Shown here piece by piece: positions 10,036 to 19,080 of a DNA stretch of 64,000 nucleotides. Under the pieces are notes generated by a model. That model searched no databases. It was not told where the DNA came from and saw nothing but the letters and a program-made list of their open reading frames with translations. Position numbers and translations under genes: made by a program. How positions within the stretch are numbered: position 1 is the first letter of the stretch; each line of letters begins with the position of its first letter. Source of the stretch: Fusobacterium_C necrophorum_A (GTDB lineage Bacteria; Fusobacteriota; Fusobacteriia; Fusobacteriales; Fusobacteriaceae); the NCBI RefSeq assembly GCF_004134945.1, contig NZ_SBAP01000009.1, forward strand, positions 1 to 64,000. The letters are read 5' to 3'.

Positions 10036-10100
10036 ATTTTAGAATGAAATGTGTTACACTTAATCTGTGGAAATTTAACTAGTAAGAAAGGAGTGTTCAT

Positions 10101-11411
10101 ATGAAATTTTTTGGTTTCAGAGGCGGTGTTCATCCACCTGAAAATAAATTGCAAACTGAAACTTTTCCTGTAGAAAAACTGGAAGCACCTAAAATGTTGT
10201 ATGTACCACTATTACAACATATAGGAGCACCTTTGGATCCTATTGTGGCAGTGGGAGATCAAGTGTTAAAAGGACAAAAAATAGCAGATTCACAAGGCTT
10301 TTTGACCTCTCCGATTCATTCTCCAGTAAGCGGGACAGTAAAAAAAATTGAGGAAAGAGTCTTCCCTTTGATGGGAACTTGTAAATCGATTGTCATTGAA
10401 AATGACGGGCAAGAAACTTGGGCAGAACTTAGCAAAATTGAAAATTGGGAAACTGCTGAAGTAAAAGAATTATTAGCAATGATAAGAGAAAAAGGAATTG
10501 TAGGAATTGGGGGGGCAAGTTTTCCTACACATGTAAAATTAAATCCTCCCGCAGATACGAAGATTGATACGTTATTGTTAAATGGTGCTGAATGTGAACC
10601 ATATTTGAATTCGGATAATCGTTTGATGTTAGAAAATCCTTCTTCTATTATAGAGGGGGTTAAAATTATCAAAAAAATCTTAGGAGTTTCCACAGCGGTT
10701 ATTGGGATTGAAGAAAACAAACCGGAAGCAATTGCAAATATGAAAAAGGCTGCAGAGGGAACAGGAATTGAAATTGCTCCGTTAAAAACAAAATATCCTC
10801 AAGGAGGAGAAAAACAGCTGATTAAGGCTGTGTTAAACAGAGAAGTTCCATCCGGAAAATTACCTTCTGCTGTGGGCGTTGTGGTACAAAATACCGGAAC
10901 GGCGGCAGCAATTTATGAAGGATTGGTACATGGGACTCCGTTGGTTGAAAAAGTAGTAACTGTTTCAGGAAAGGCAATTGCAACACCTAAGAATGTAAGA
11001 ATTGCTATTGGAACTCCGTTCTCTTACTTATTAGATGCGTGTGGAGTAGATCGGGAAAAAGTGGATAAACTGGTTATGGGGGGGCCTATGATGGGAATGG
11101 CTCAATTTTCAGAAGAAGCACCTGTCATCAAAGGGACTTCCGGTTTATTAGCTTTAACAAAAGAAGAAACAAATCCATATAAACCAAAAGCATGTATTGG
11201 TTGTGGAAAATGTGTGAGTGCTTGTCCTATGAGTTTGGAACCTGTTATGTTTGCAAGATTAGCTGCTTTCCAACAATGGGAAGGATTGCAAAATTATCAT
11301 TTGATGGATTGTATTGAATGTGGTTCTTGTGCCTTCATTTGCCCATCAAATAGACCATTAACAGAGGCAATCAAAATAGGAAAAGCAAAATTACGATCTA
11401 TGAAGAAATAA
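10101..11411 (+). CDS. rnfC: Rnf complex subunit RnfC
   Basis: Peripheral NADH/NAD-binding subunit of the Rnf complex, which couples ferredoxin:NAD electron transfer to ion pumping. 436 residues. The N-terminal GGVHPPENK motif, the glycine-rich nucleotide/flavin region GIVGIGGASFPTHVK and two [4Fe-4S] ferredoxin motifs, CIGCGKCVSACP and CIECGSCAFICP, are all present. Start ATG follows AAAGGAG. First gene of a complete C-D-G-E-A-B operon with short gaps or overlaps. Confidence 0.96.
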   Translation: MKFFGFRGGVHPPENKLQTETFPVEKLEAPKMLYVPLLQHIGAPLDPIVAVGDQVLKGQKIADSQGFLTSPIHSPVSGTVKKIEERVFPLMGTCKSIVIENDGQETWAELSKIENWETAEVKELLAMIREKGIVGIGGASFPTHVKLNPPADTKIDTLLLNGAECEPYLNSDNRLMLENPSSIIEGVKIIKKILGVSTAVIGIEENKPEAIANMKKAAEGTGIEIAPLKTKYPQGGEKQLIKAVLNREVPSGKLPSAVGVVVQNTGTAAAIYEGLVHGTPLVEKVVTVSGKAIATPKNVRIAIGTPFSYLLDACGVDREKVDKLVMGGPMMGMAQFSEEAPVIKGTSGLLALTKEETNPYKPKACIGCGKCVSACPMSLEPVMFARLAAFQQWEGLQNYHLMDCIECGSCAFICPSNRPLTEAIKIGKAKLRSMKK

Positions 11412-11433
11412 AACGAAATGTAAGGAGGATAAC

Positions 11434-12387
11434 GTGAGTAGCATATTAAAAATGGGGCCATCACCTCATATAAGAACTTCAGAAACAGTTGAGTCTGTTA
11501 TGTATGATGTCATTATTGCATTGATACCTGCATTTCTTGTTGCTGTTTATGTATTTGGACTAAGAGCAGTTATTGTTACAGGAGTAGCAGTGTTAACATG
11601 TTTGGTTACAGAATATGTTTGTCAAAAGATAATGAAACAAGATATATCAATTTTTGATGGAAGTGCTGTATTAACAGGAATTTTATTTTCTTTCGTCATT
11701 CCGGTTATTATGCCATTACCTTATGTCATCATCGGATGTATTATTGCCATTGCACTTGGAAAAATGGTATATGGTGGATTAGGACATAATATTTTTAATC
11801 CGGCTTTGGTAGGAAGAGCTTTTGTACAAGCGTCTTGGCCGGTAGCAATCACAACCTTTGCCTATGACGGTAGAACGGGGGCAACTATGTTGGATGCTAT
11901 GAAAAGAGGATTGGATATGAATACCGTCTTAATTGCCAATAGTGGAAATTTACATCTGGATGCTTTGATTGGAAAAATGGGGGGATGTTTGGGAGAAACT
12001 TCCGCTTTGGCTTTAATTTTAGGTGGATGTTATTTGATTTATAAAAAACAAATTGACTGGAAGGTTCCGGCAGTGATGATTGGAACGGTCTTTGTCATGA
12101 CTTGGGCAATGGGAGCAGAAGATCCTGTTATGCAAATTTTATCCGGAGGATTGATGTTAGGTTCTTTCTTCATGGCAACGGATATGGTAACCAGCCCTCA
12201 TACAGATAAGGGAAGAATTGTATTTGCTTTTGGAATCGGATTTTTAGTTTCTTGTATTCGTATGAAGGGAGGATACCCGGAAGGAACGGCATATGCGATT
12301 TTAATTATGAATGGAGTAGTACCTCTAATCAATCGATACATTAGACCTAAGAAGTTCGGGGAGGTGAAGACAAAAAATGAAAAATAA
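11434..12387 (+). CDS. rnfD: Rnf complex subunit RnfD
   Basis: Integral membrane flavoprotein subunit, 317 residues, with multiple hydrophobic helices. The motif TGATMLDA (about residue 151) carries the threonine that is covalently flavinylated in this family. Start is GTG behind AAGGAGG. The 3' end overlaps rnfG by 11 bases. Confidence 0.95.
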   Translation: MSSILKMGPSPHIRTSETVESVMYDVIIALIPAFLVAVYVFGLRAVIVTGVAVLTCLVTEYVCQKIMKQDISIFDGSAVLTGILFSFVIPVIMPLPYVIIGCIIAIALGKMVYGGLGHNIFNPALVGRAFVQASWPVAITTFAYDGRTGATMLDAMKRGLDMNTVLIANSGNLHLDALIGKMGGCLGETSALALILGGCYLIYKKQIDWKVPAVMIGTVFVMTWAMGAEDPVMQILSGGLMLGSFFMATDMVTSPHTDKGRIVFAFGIGFLVSCIRMKGGYPEGTAYAILIMNGVVPLINRYIRPKKFGEVKTKNEK

Positions 12388-12910
12388 ATTTGTACATTAT
12401 GGAGTCGTACTATTTATTATTGCAGCAGTATCAGCAGGGATTCTGGCTGCCGTTAATGGATTCACGAGCCAAGTCATTGCTAAGAATGCGATTCAATTGG
12501 TAACCGAAGCAAGAAAACAAGTATTACCAGCAGCGGCTTCCTTTCAGGAAGATGAAGGAAAAGAAGTGGAGGGAATGTTGTTTATCCCAGGATTTGATGA
12601 AGCAGGAGCGAATGTGGGATATGTCGTTTCTGTAGATCAAAACGGATATGCCGGAAATATCAATTTCGTATTAGGATTGGATATGGAAGGAAAAATCACA
12701 GGAATCAATATTATCAGCAGTGGAGAAACTCCGGGATTGGGAGCAAGAATCAATGAAGCGGAATGGCAGTCTCACTGGATTGGAGAAGACGACAGTCATG
12801 AATTTAATAAGGCAACAGATGCTTTTGCCGGGGCAACGATTTCTCCAAACGCGGTTTACACAGGAATGATGAGAACTATCAAAGCCTACAAAGCTGAGGT
12901 GATAAAATAA
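12377..12910 (+). CDS. rnfG: Rnf complex subunit RnfG
   Basis: Membrane-anchored subunit with covalently bound FMN exposed outside the cytoplasm. 177 residues: one N-terminal transmembrane helix (about residues 7-27) and an FMN_bind domain ending in DAFAGATISPNAV. The flavinylated Thr is present in the AGAT core; many homologues have SGAT, so the first residue is a mild variant. Overlaps rnfD by 11 bases and rnfE by one base. Confidence 0.94.
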   Translation: MKNKFVHYGVVLFIIAAVSAGILAAVNGFTSQVIAKNAIQLVTEARKQVLPAAASFQEDEGKEVEGMLFIPGFDEAGANVGYVVSVDQNGYAGNINFVLGLDMEGKITGINIISSGETPGLGARINEAEWQSHWIGEDDSHEFNKATDAFAGATISPNAVYTGMMRTIKAYKAEVIK

Positions 12911-13515
12911 TGGAAAATAAATTAAAAATTTTATTGGAAGGAATCTTTACAGGAAACCCGGTATTCGTATTGTTACTAGGATTATGTCCAACTTTGGGAA
13001 CAACGACATCAGCGATCAACGGATTTTCTATGGGAGTGGCAGTTATTGCCGTATTAGCTTGTTCGAATGTTTTAATTTCTTTGTTTAAAAAGTGTATTCC
13101 GGATCAAGTTCGGATTCCGGCTTTCATTATGATTATTGCGTCTTTGGTTACCATTGTTGACATGGTAATGAATGCATATACACCTGATTTGTATAAGGTA
13201 TTAGGATTGTTTATTCCTTTGATTGTGGTGAACTGTATCGTATTAGGAAGAGCGGAAAGTTTTGCTTCTAAAAATTCTGTTTTTGATTCTCTATTGGATG
13301 GAATTGGAACCGGAATAGGATTCACTTTATCTTTAACCTTATTGGGAACTATTCGGGAAATTTTAGGAAATGGATCTGTGTTTGGAATTTCTATTTTCCC
13401 GGAAGGATTTACTCCTGCATTGATTTTCATCTTGGCACCCGGTGGATTTATGACAATCGGGGTGGTTTTAGCCATCATCAATGTTGTGAAAGCAAAGAGA
13501 GGTGAAAAGAAATGA
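12910..13515 (+). CDS. rnfE: Rnf complex subunit RnfE
   Basis: Integral membrane subunit of 201 residues with about six hydrophobic helices, of the RnfA/RnfE/NqrD family. Diagnostic stretches are NPVFVLLLGLCPTLGTT near the N-terminus and GTIREILGNGS. Its ATG shares a base with the rnfG stop and its end overlaps rnfA by four bases, which indicates coupled translation. Confidence 0.95.
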   Translation: MENKLKILLEGIFTGNPVFVLLLGLCPTLGTTTSAINGFSMGVAVIAVLACSNVLISLFKKCIPDQVRIPAFIMIIASLVTIVDMVMNAYTPDLYKVLGLFIPLIVVNCIVLGRAESFASKNSVFDSLLDGIGTGIGFTLSLTLLGTIREILGNGSVFGISIFPEGFTPALIFILAPGGFMTIGVVLAIINVVKAKRGEKK

Positions 13516-14096
13516 GTATAGGAAGTATTTTTGGAATTATTATTAGTTCTATTTTTATCAATAATATTATCTTTGCGAAGTTCTTGGGATGTTGTCCTTT
13601 CATGGGAGTTTCTAAAAAAATTGATGCATCTTTAGGAATGGGAATGGCAGTAACTTTCGTTATTACCATAGCTTCAGGAGTTACTTGGTTAGTGTACTGG
13701 TTTATTTTGGAACCGATGGGCTTAGCTTATTTGCAAACCATTGCTTTTATTTTGATCATTGCTTCTTTGGTGCAATTCGTAGAAATGGCGATTCAAAAAA
13801 CATCACCAAGTTTGTATAAGGCTTTGGGAGTGTTCTTACCGTTGATTACTACAAACTGTGCGGTATTAGGGGTAGCAATTATCAATATTCAAGCAGAATA
13901 TAACTTTATTGAAACCTTAGTCAATGGATTCTCCGTTGCAATTGGATTTTCTCTGGCATTGATTTTGTTAGCAGGGATTCGAGAAAGAACAGAATATTCA
14001 GCAATACCAAAGGCATTTCAAGGAATACCAATTGCCTTTTTGACGGCTAGTTTATTGGCAATGGCGTTTATGGGATTCAGTGGAATGAAAATTTAA
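13512..14096 (+). CDS. rnfA: Rnf complex subunit RnfA
   Basis: Integral membrane subunit of 194 residues, paralogous to RnfE. INNIIFAKFLGCCPFMGVS near residue 14 and ITTNCAVLGVAI near residue 113 are hallmark motifs; the paired cysteine segments of RnfA and RnfE hold an intramembrane iron-sulfur centre in characterised complexes. It starts on an ATGA overlap with rnfE. Confidence 0.95.
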   Translation: MSIGSIFGIIISSIFINNIIFAKFLGCCPFMGVSKKIDASLGMGMAVTFVITIASGVTWLVYWFILEPMGLAYLQTIAFILIIASLVQFVEMAIQKTSPSLYKALGVFLPLITTNCAVLGVAIINIQAEYNFIETLVNGFSVAIGFSLALILLAGIRERTEYSAIPKAFQGIPIAFLTASLLAMAFMGFSGMKI

Positions 14097-14121
14097 GTAG
14101 AAAGAAAACTTGGAGGTTAGT

Positions 14122-15102
14122 ATGGAAGCGATTGTAATAGCCGTAGTTATTCTAGGGGTAACAGGCTTGGCGATGGGATTGTTCTTGGCTTTTGCCGCTA
14201 AGAAATTCGAAGTGCAAATTGATCCCAAGATAGAGGAAATCATTGGTATCCTTCCGGGAGCAAACTGTGGAGGTTGTGGTTATCCGGGATGTTCGGGGTA
14301 TGCTAGTGCAATAGTGGAAGAGGGAGCAGCCATGACTCTATGTTCTCCGGGAGGAGCATCGGTAGCTGCTAAAATTGGAGACATCATGGGAGCATCTGTG
14401 GATACTTCCGGTGAAAAAGTGGTAGCAAGAGTTCTTTGTCAAGGAGATAATACTTTTTCTAAAAAACGTTTTGATTTTGACGGAGAATTGAAAACTTGTT
14501 CTGCAGTAACCTTATATGCAGGAGGAGATAAATCTTGTAAATATGGTTGTTTGGGATATGGAGATTGTGAAAGAGTTTGTCCTGTGGGAGCGATTGTAGT
14601 CAATGAAAAAGGAATCGCCTCTGTAGATGAAGAAGCTTGTATCTCTTGTGGATTATGTGTGAAAGCATGTCCAAAGAGTGTCATTGCTATGACACCGGCA
14701 GCAAAAAAAGTAACTGTAAAGTGTATGTCCAAAGATAAAGGCGGAGATGCTAAAAAAGCTTGTGGAATTGCTTGTATCGGATGTGGAATGTGTCAACGAA
14801 CTTGTCCGTTCGGAGCCATTGAAGTAAGCAATAATTTGGCGAAAATTGATCCGGCAAAATGTAAGAACTGTCAACTTTGTGTAGTGGTATGTCCTACCAA
14901 AGCAATTTATACCGGATTAAATAGACCGTTACCTAAGAAACCGGAACCGAAGAAGCCTGCTGCACCAAAACCTGCTGCACCGAAGCCAGAGGCTGCTACT
15001 CCGGCAACAGAAGTGAAAAAAGCTGTAGAAGTTGAAAAAGCAGTGAAAACAGAAGAAAAAGTGGAAGCTGTAAAAGCGACAACAGAAAAGGCAGAAGTTT
15101 AA
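14122..15102 (+). CDS. rnfB: Rnf complex subunit RnfB with long Lys/Pro/Ala tail
   Basis: Ferredoxin-type electron entry subunit. 326 residues from ATG 14122, chosen for GGAGG eight bases upstream. One N-terminal transmembrane helix, then GANCGGCGYPGCSGYA (first [4Fe-4S] site), then several ferredoxin-type CxxCxxCxxxCP motifs between about residues 140 and 260. The last 55 or so residues are a low-complexity tail of KKPEPKKPAAPKP followed by alternating Glu/Lys/Val/Ala, probably disordered and longer than in many RnfB proteins. Last gene of the operon. Confidence 0.95.
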   Translation: MEAIVIAVVILGVTGLAMGLFLAFAAKKFEVQIDPKIEEIIGILPGANCGGCGYPGCSGYASAIVEEGAAMTLCSPGGASVAAKIGDIMGASVDTSGEKVVARVLCQGDNTFSKKRFDFDGELKTCSAVTLYAGGDKSCKYGCLGYGDCERVCPVGAIVVNEKGIASVDEEACISCGLCVKACPKSVIAMTPAAKKVTVKCMSKDKGGDAKKACGIACIGCGMCQRTCPFGAIEVSNNLAKIDPAKCKNCQLCVVVCPTKAIYTGLNRPLPKKPEPKKPAAPKPAAPKPEAATPATEVKKAVEVEKAVKTEEKVEAVKATTEKAEV

Positions 15103-15121
15103 AAGAACATAGAAAATATAT

Positions 15122-15201
15122 AAAAAAGCTATCTCAAAATGTACTGTCCCCTTATCTTGTATCCAAGAGTTTTGGGCGGTACAAAGGGATAGCTCTTTTT
15201 T
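15122..15201 (+). terminator. Long imperfect hairpin after rnfB, probable terminator
   Basis: AGCTATC (15127-15133) pairs with GATAGCT (15188-15194), extended by an A run on the left and CTTTTTT on the right. Inside, GTACTGTCCC and GGGCGGTAC can also pair imperfectly. The outer stem with T run fits a terminator for the rnf operon, but the 50-base interior is unusual. Confidence 0.55.
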
Positions 15202-15318
15202 GTTTGTTGGGTTCTTTGTGAAATCGTGTTGATGAAGAGTAGAATATGAAATTTTCAAGAGAGTTTTTAGAGAGTATCTTTATTTTTTTAATTAAAAGAT
15301 GGAATTTCTATTTCTACA

Positions 15319-15327
15319 TGATATAAT
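15319..15327 (+). promoter_or_regulatory. Extended -10 promoter of the AAA/PD-(D/E)XK gene
   Basis: TGATATAAT gives an extended -10 (TG, one base, TATAAT) 30 bases before the start codon. No convincing -35 is seen. Confidence 0.5.
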
Positions 15328-15356
15328 AGAAAGAAAAAGAAAGAGAGGTGTTTTCT

Positions 15357-17015
15357 TTGAAACAAACAAAAGGCTTACCCAATGGTATCAGTGATTTTAA
15401 AGTATTGAGAGAGAAAAATTACTATTACGTAGATAAAACTGCTTTCATAGAAGAATTGCAACAAGAAATTGGAAAAACAATTCTATTCACAAGACCCCGT
15501 CGTTTTGGGAAAACTTTAAATATGTCGATGTTACAATATTTTTGGGATATTCAAAATACAGAAGAAAATAGAAAGTTATTTCAAGGCTTAGAAATAGAAA
15601 ATTCTTCTTATATAGCAGAACAAGGAAAATATCCTGTGATTTATCTTTCTTTTAAAGATATGAAAGCGGACTCTTTCTCTACAATGCTGCACAGTATTCA
15701 ATATTCCATTTCCATTCTTTTTAATGAGTTCAGTTTTCTCACAGAAAATTTAAAGAATTTTGATGCTCTTCAGTTTAAAAAATTATTATTAGGAGAAGCA
15801 AATATTGTAGAATTACAAAATTCTATCAAATTTCTTTCTAAAATTTTGACACAATATTATAATACTAAGACTGTCATTTTATTAGATGAATATGATACTC
15901 CAATCATATCTGCTTATGAGAATGGGTACTATGAAGAAGCCATTTCTTTTTTTAGAACATTCTACAGTGCCGCTTTAAAAGATAATGAATATTTACAAAT
16001 AGGAATCATGACGGGCATTTTACGAGTGGCAAAAGAAGGAATTTTTTCAGGCTTGAATAATTTAACCGTGTATAGTATCTTAGATGAAAAATATTCCTCT
16101 TATTTCGGACTTACGGAAGAAGAGGTGGAACAGGCTTTAAAGTACTATCATATGGAATATAATATCCAAGAAGTGAAAGAATGGTATGATGGATATCAAT
16201 TTGGAAATACGGAAATTTATAATCCATGGTCGATTATCAATTATATTTCCAATCAAAAATTAGATGCTTATTGGATTAATACTTCGAGCAATGGAATGAT
16301 CAATCAAATATTAGAAATGGCAGGAAGAGCAGGAAGTAGTGTTTTTCAAAAACTAGAAATCTTATTTCAACAAAAAACGATTACTCAACGAATCAATAAA
16401 GGCTCTGATTTTCACGATTTGGTAAATATGGATGAAGTATGGCAACTCTTTCTACACAGTGGATACTTAACTGTAGATGACAAAGAGCAAGAGAATATGT
16501 ATGAGTTACGCATCCCGAATAAAGAAGTCCATAGTTTCTTCCAAGAAAGTTTCATCCAAAAATTCTTGGGAAACTACACCACTTTTCATTCTTTGATTCG
16601 CTCTTTAGAAAACGGAAAAGTGGAAGAATTAGAACAAGCATTAGGAGAAATCTTACTCTCTTCTGTGAGTCATTTTGATTTAAGCAAGGAAAGTGAAAAG
16701 TTCTATCATGTATTTATAATTGGATTAGTAGCAATTCTACAGGAAAGATACTATATCAAATCGAATCGAGAAAGCGGGGAAGGAAGATATGATCTTTCTT
16801 TAGAGCCAAGAGATAGAAGAAAAGCCGGATTACTTTTAGAATTTAAAGTAGCCAATTCAGAAGGAGAGTTGGACAAGAAAGCAGAAGAAGCTTTAGAGCA
16901 AATGGAAAGCAAGAAATATGCTACAGAAATGAAGGAAAGAGATATTTTAAATATTTTAGGATTGGGAATCGCTTTCTATGGGAAAAAAGTAAAAATAGCT
17001 CGGAAGTCGTTATAA
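15357..17015 (+). CDS. AAA-ATPase-like / PD-(D/E)XK nuclease superfamily protein
   Basis: 552 residues from TTG 15357, preferred to GTG 15348 because the AGAGAGG ribosome site ends at 15348 and the product then begins MKQTKGLPNGISDF as in relatives. Region 1: AAA-ATPase-like domain with TRPRRFGKTLNMSML as the Walker A equivalent (about residues 45-59) and VILLDEYDTPI as Walker B. Region 2: C-terminal PD-(D/E)XK nuclease-like domain with RYDLSLEPRDRRKAGLLLEFKVA, giving the D...ExK set. The family is highly multiplied in Fusobacteria and Bacteroidetes; its role is not established, with mobile or defence functions suspected. It stands alone with its own promoter at the left edge of the defence island. 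Confidence 0.85.
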   Translation: MKQTKGLPNGISDFKVLREKNYYYVDKTAFIEELQQEIGKTILFTRPRRFGKTLNMSMLQYFWDIQNTEENRKLFQGLEIENSSYIAEQGKYPVIYLSFKDMKADSFSTMLHSIQYSISILFNEFSFLTENLKNFDALQFKKLLLGEANIVELQNSIKFLSKILTQYYNTKTVILLDEYDTPIISAYENGYYEEAISFFRTFYSAALKDNEYLQIGIMTGILRVAKEGIFSGLNNLTVYSILDEKYSSYFGLTEEEVEQALKYYHMEYNIQEVKEWYDGYQFGNTEIYNPWSIINYISNQKLDAYWINTSSNGMINQILEMAGRAGSSVFQKLEILFQQKTITQRINKGSDFHDLVNMDEVWQLFLHSGYLTVDDKEQENMYELRIPNKEVHSFFQESFIQKFLGNYTTFHSLIRSLENGKVEELEQALGEILLSSVSHFDLSKESEKFYHVFIIGLVAILQERYYIKSNRESGEGRYDLSLEPRDRRKAGLLLEFKVANSEGELDKKAEEALEQMESKKYATEMKERDILNILGLGIAFYGKKVKIARKSL

Positions 17016-17175
17016 AAATCAACTTAAAATTTCTAAAAATATATAGATTAATTGTTAAATTTCTTAAATAATACTATTTACATATTATGTTTATACTTTG
17101 ATAGTGTTACATAAAAATAGAAATCTAAAAACCGATTATACATAATTAAAATGTTGATTAGAGAGGAAAGTAAAT

Positions 17176-18024
17176 ATGAAAAATAACATTATAAGTGCAA
17201 TTATAAATATTGTAAAAAATCCAATGATAAAATTAAAAGAGTATTCCAATGAGCATAATAGGGCAAATAGCATGGGGGGAGCTTTGGAAGAATATATTAA
17301 AGATGTTTTCTCTGGTATGCTATTCGAAAAGGATTTACAAAAAAGAAACCAAAAAATAGCAGAATGTTTCAGTTACTTGGGAAACCAAAACAATCCTCCT
17401 GATAGTATATTAAGGGGAGGAGATGCTATTGAAGTAAAAAAGATTGAGAGTAAGAAATCATCATTGGCTTTAAATAGTTCTTATCCGAAATACAAATTGT
17501 TTTCAAATAGTCCTATGATAACAAATGACTGCAAAAATTGTGAAAATTGGACGGAAAAAGATATTATTTATGCAGTAGGAGTTTACAAAAAATCTATTTT
17601 AAGCTCATTAATTTTTGTTTATGGAGAGGATTATGCAGCTAATTCTGAAATTTATGAAAGAATAAAGACTCGAGTAAAAGATGGTATCCAAATGATTCCT
17701 GAACTTGAATTTTCTGAGACTAATGAGTTGGGAAGAGTGAATAGGGTGGATCCTTTAGGAATTACATATTTAAGAATAAGAGGAATGTGGGGAATTGAAA
17801 ATCCAACAAAAGTATTCGACTACATTTATAAAATGGACGATACAAAGGAGTTTAACTTTATGGCATTAATTAACGAAGAAAAATATAATACTTTCGATAA
17901 TGTCAAAGAGTTAGAGAAACTACAAGGAGAAATTATGAGTCTCGTCGTAAAAGATGTTGAGATAAAAAATCCAAATAATCCAGCTAAACTAAAAAAAGCG
18001 AAATTGATCACATTTACGAAATAG
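17176..18024 (+). CDS. Type II restriction endonuclease, NgoPII family (predicted GGCC)
   Basis: Restriction enzyme of 282 residues resembling R.NgoPII along its length: NNRANxxGxALEEYxKDxFSG-like start, SYLGNQNNPPDSILRGGDAIEVKKIESK, DPLGITYLRIRGMWGIENP, and a C-terminal KNPNNPAKLKKAKLI. Asp83, Glu86 and Lys88 give a PD-(D/E)XK-type active site. NgoPII cuts GGCC, so that specificity is predicted, also because the partner methyltransferase is of M.HaeIII/M.NgoPII type. Start ATG follows AGAGAGG. The gene is followed after 9 bases by the methyltransferase, with no controller protein gene. These genes look more AT-rich than the rnf genes, in line with horizontal gain. Confidence 0.88.
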   Translation: MKNNIISAIINIVKNPMIKLKEYSNEHNRANSMGGALEEYIKDVFSGMLFEKDLQKRNQKIAECFSYLGNQNNPPDSILRGGDAIEVKKIESKKSSLALNSSYPKYKLFSNSPMITNDCKNCENWTEKDIIYAVGVYKKSILSSLIFVYGEDYAANSEIYERIKTRVKDGIQMIPELEFSETNELGRVNRVDPLGITYLRIRGMWGIENPTKVFDYIYKMDDTKEFNFMALINEEKYNTFDNVKELEKLQGEIMSLVVKDVEIKNPNNPAKLKKAKLITFTK

Positions 18025-18033
18025 GAGGGTCAT

Positions 18034-19080
18034 ATGAAAGTTGTGAGTTTATTTAGTGGTGCTGGAGGTCTAGATTTAGGATTTCAACAGGCTGGATTTG
18101 AAATCGTAGCTGCTAATGAGTATGATAAGAAAATATGGGAAACTTATGAAAAGAATCATAAGACCCCTTTGATAAAAGGAGATATTAGAACTATTTCATC
18201 AAAGTCTTTTCCTAACTGTGATGGTATTATTGGAGGTCCTCCTTGCCAATCTTGGAGTGAAGCAGGTTCTTTAAAAGGAATTGATGACCCAAGAGGACAA
18301 TTATTTTATGAATATATTCGTGTTTTGAAAGATTTAAAACCAAAATTTTTCTTAGCTGAGAATGTAAAAGGAATGATGGCTCAACGACACAATAAAGCTG
18401 TTCAAGAAATTATAAAAGAATTTGAACAAGCAGGATATACTGTTTTTATTAAATTATTAAATGCTTTTGATTATGGAATAGGTCAGGATAGGAAAAGAGT
18501 TTTTTATGTTGGATTTCGTAAAGATTTAGATATAGCCACCTTTGAATTTCCAGAACCAGTATCAAAGGATAAGAAAAAATATTTGAAAGATATTATTTGG
18601 GATTTACGGGAAAATGCTTTACCGGCAAAAGAAAGAAATAAAACAAATGGAGTTGAATGTGTTGTTCCTAATCATGAATATTTAACAGGGGCATACTCTC
18701 CAATTTTTATGAGTCGAAATAGAGTACGTTCTTGGGACGAACCTGCATTTACAGTGCAAGCTTCTGGAAGGCAATGTCAATTGCATCCACAAGCTCCCAA
18801 GATGTTAAAAGTAGAGAAAAATATGTGTAAATTTGTGGAAGGAAAAGAGAATTTGTATCGAAGGTTAACTGTGCGAGAGTGTGCTAGAGTACAAGGATTT
18901 CCAGATGATTTTACTTTTTACTATGATTCTCTAGAAGATGGATATAAAATGGTTGGAAATGCTGTTCCAGTAGGATTAGCTAGAGTGATTGCTATTGCTA
19001 TAAAGGAAACTATGTTAGTGAATAAAAAAGTATTGTGGAGTAATAATGAGACTAGAAAAGATATTTATACAAAATTATAA
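18034..19080 (+). CDS. DNA cytosine-5 methyltransferase (predicted GGCC)
   Basis: Modification enzyme protecting the sites of the adjacent endonuclease. 348 residues with all C5-MTase motifs: SLFSGAGGLDLGF (SAM binding), GGPPCQSWSEAGS (catalytic Cys71), AENVKGM (about residue 108), QDRKRVFYVGFR (about 151), the target-recognition region with FMSRNRVRSWDEPAFTVQASG, RRLTVRECARVQGFP, and GNAVP near the C-terminus. The whole chain strongly resembles M.HaeIII/M.NgoPII, which modify GGCC. AGGAGG precedes ATG. The C-terminal 35 bases overlap the next gene in another frame. Confidence 0.95.
   Translation: MKVVSLFSGAGGLDLGFQQAGFEIVAANEYDKKIWETYEKNHKTPLIKGDIRTISSKSFPNCDGIIGGPPCQSWSEAGSLKGIDDPRGQLFYEYIRVLKDLKPKFFLAENVKGMMAQRHNKAVQEIIKEFEQAGYTVFIKLLNAFDYGIGQDRKRVFYVGFRKDLDIATFEFPEPVSKDKKKYLKDIIWDLRENALPAKERNKTNGVECVVPNHEYLTGAYSPIFMSRNRVRSWDEPAFTVQASGRQCQLHPQAPKMLKVEKNMCKFVEGKENLYRRLTVRECARVQGFPDDFTFYYDSLEDGYKMVGNAVPVGLARVIAIAIKETMLVNKKVLWSNNETRKDIYTKL

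Noticed and set aside
17176..19080. Depletion of GGCC sites as a check of R-M specificity
   Set aside because: GGCC occurs in several host genes of the window (for example near 5900), and one AT-rich window is too small for a judgement.
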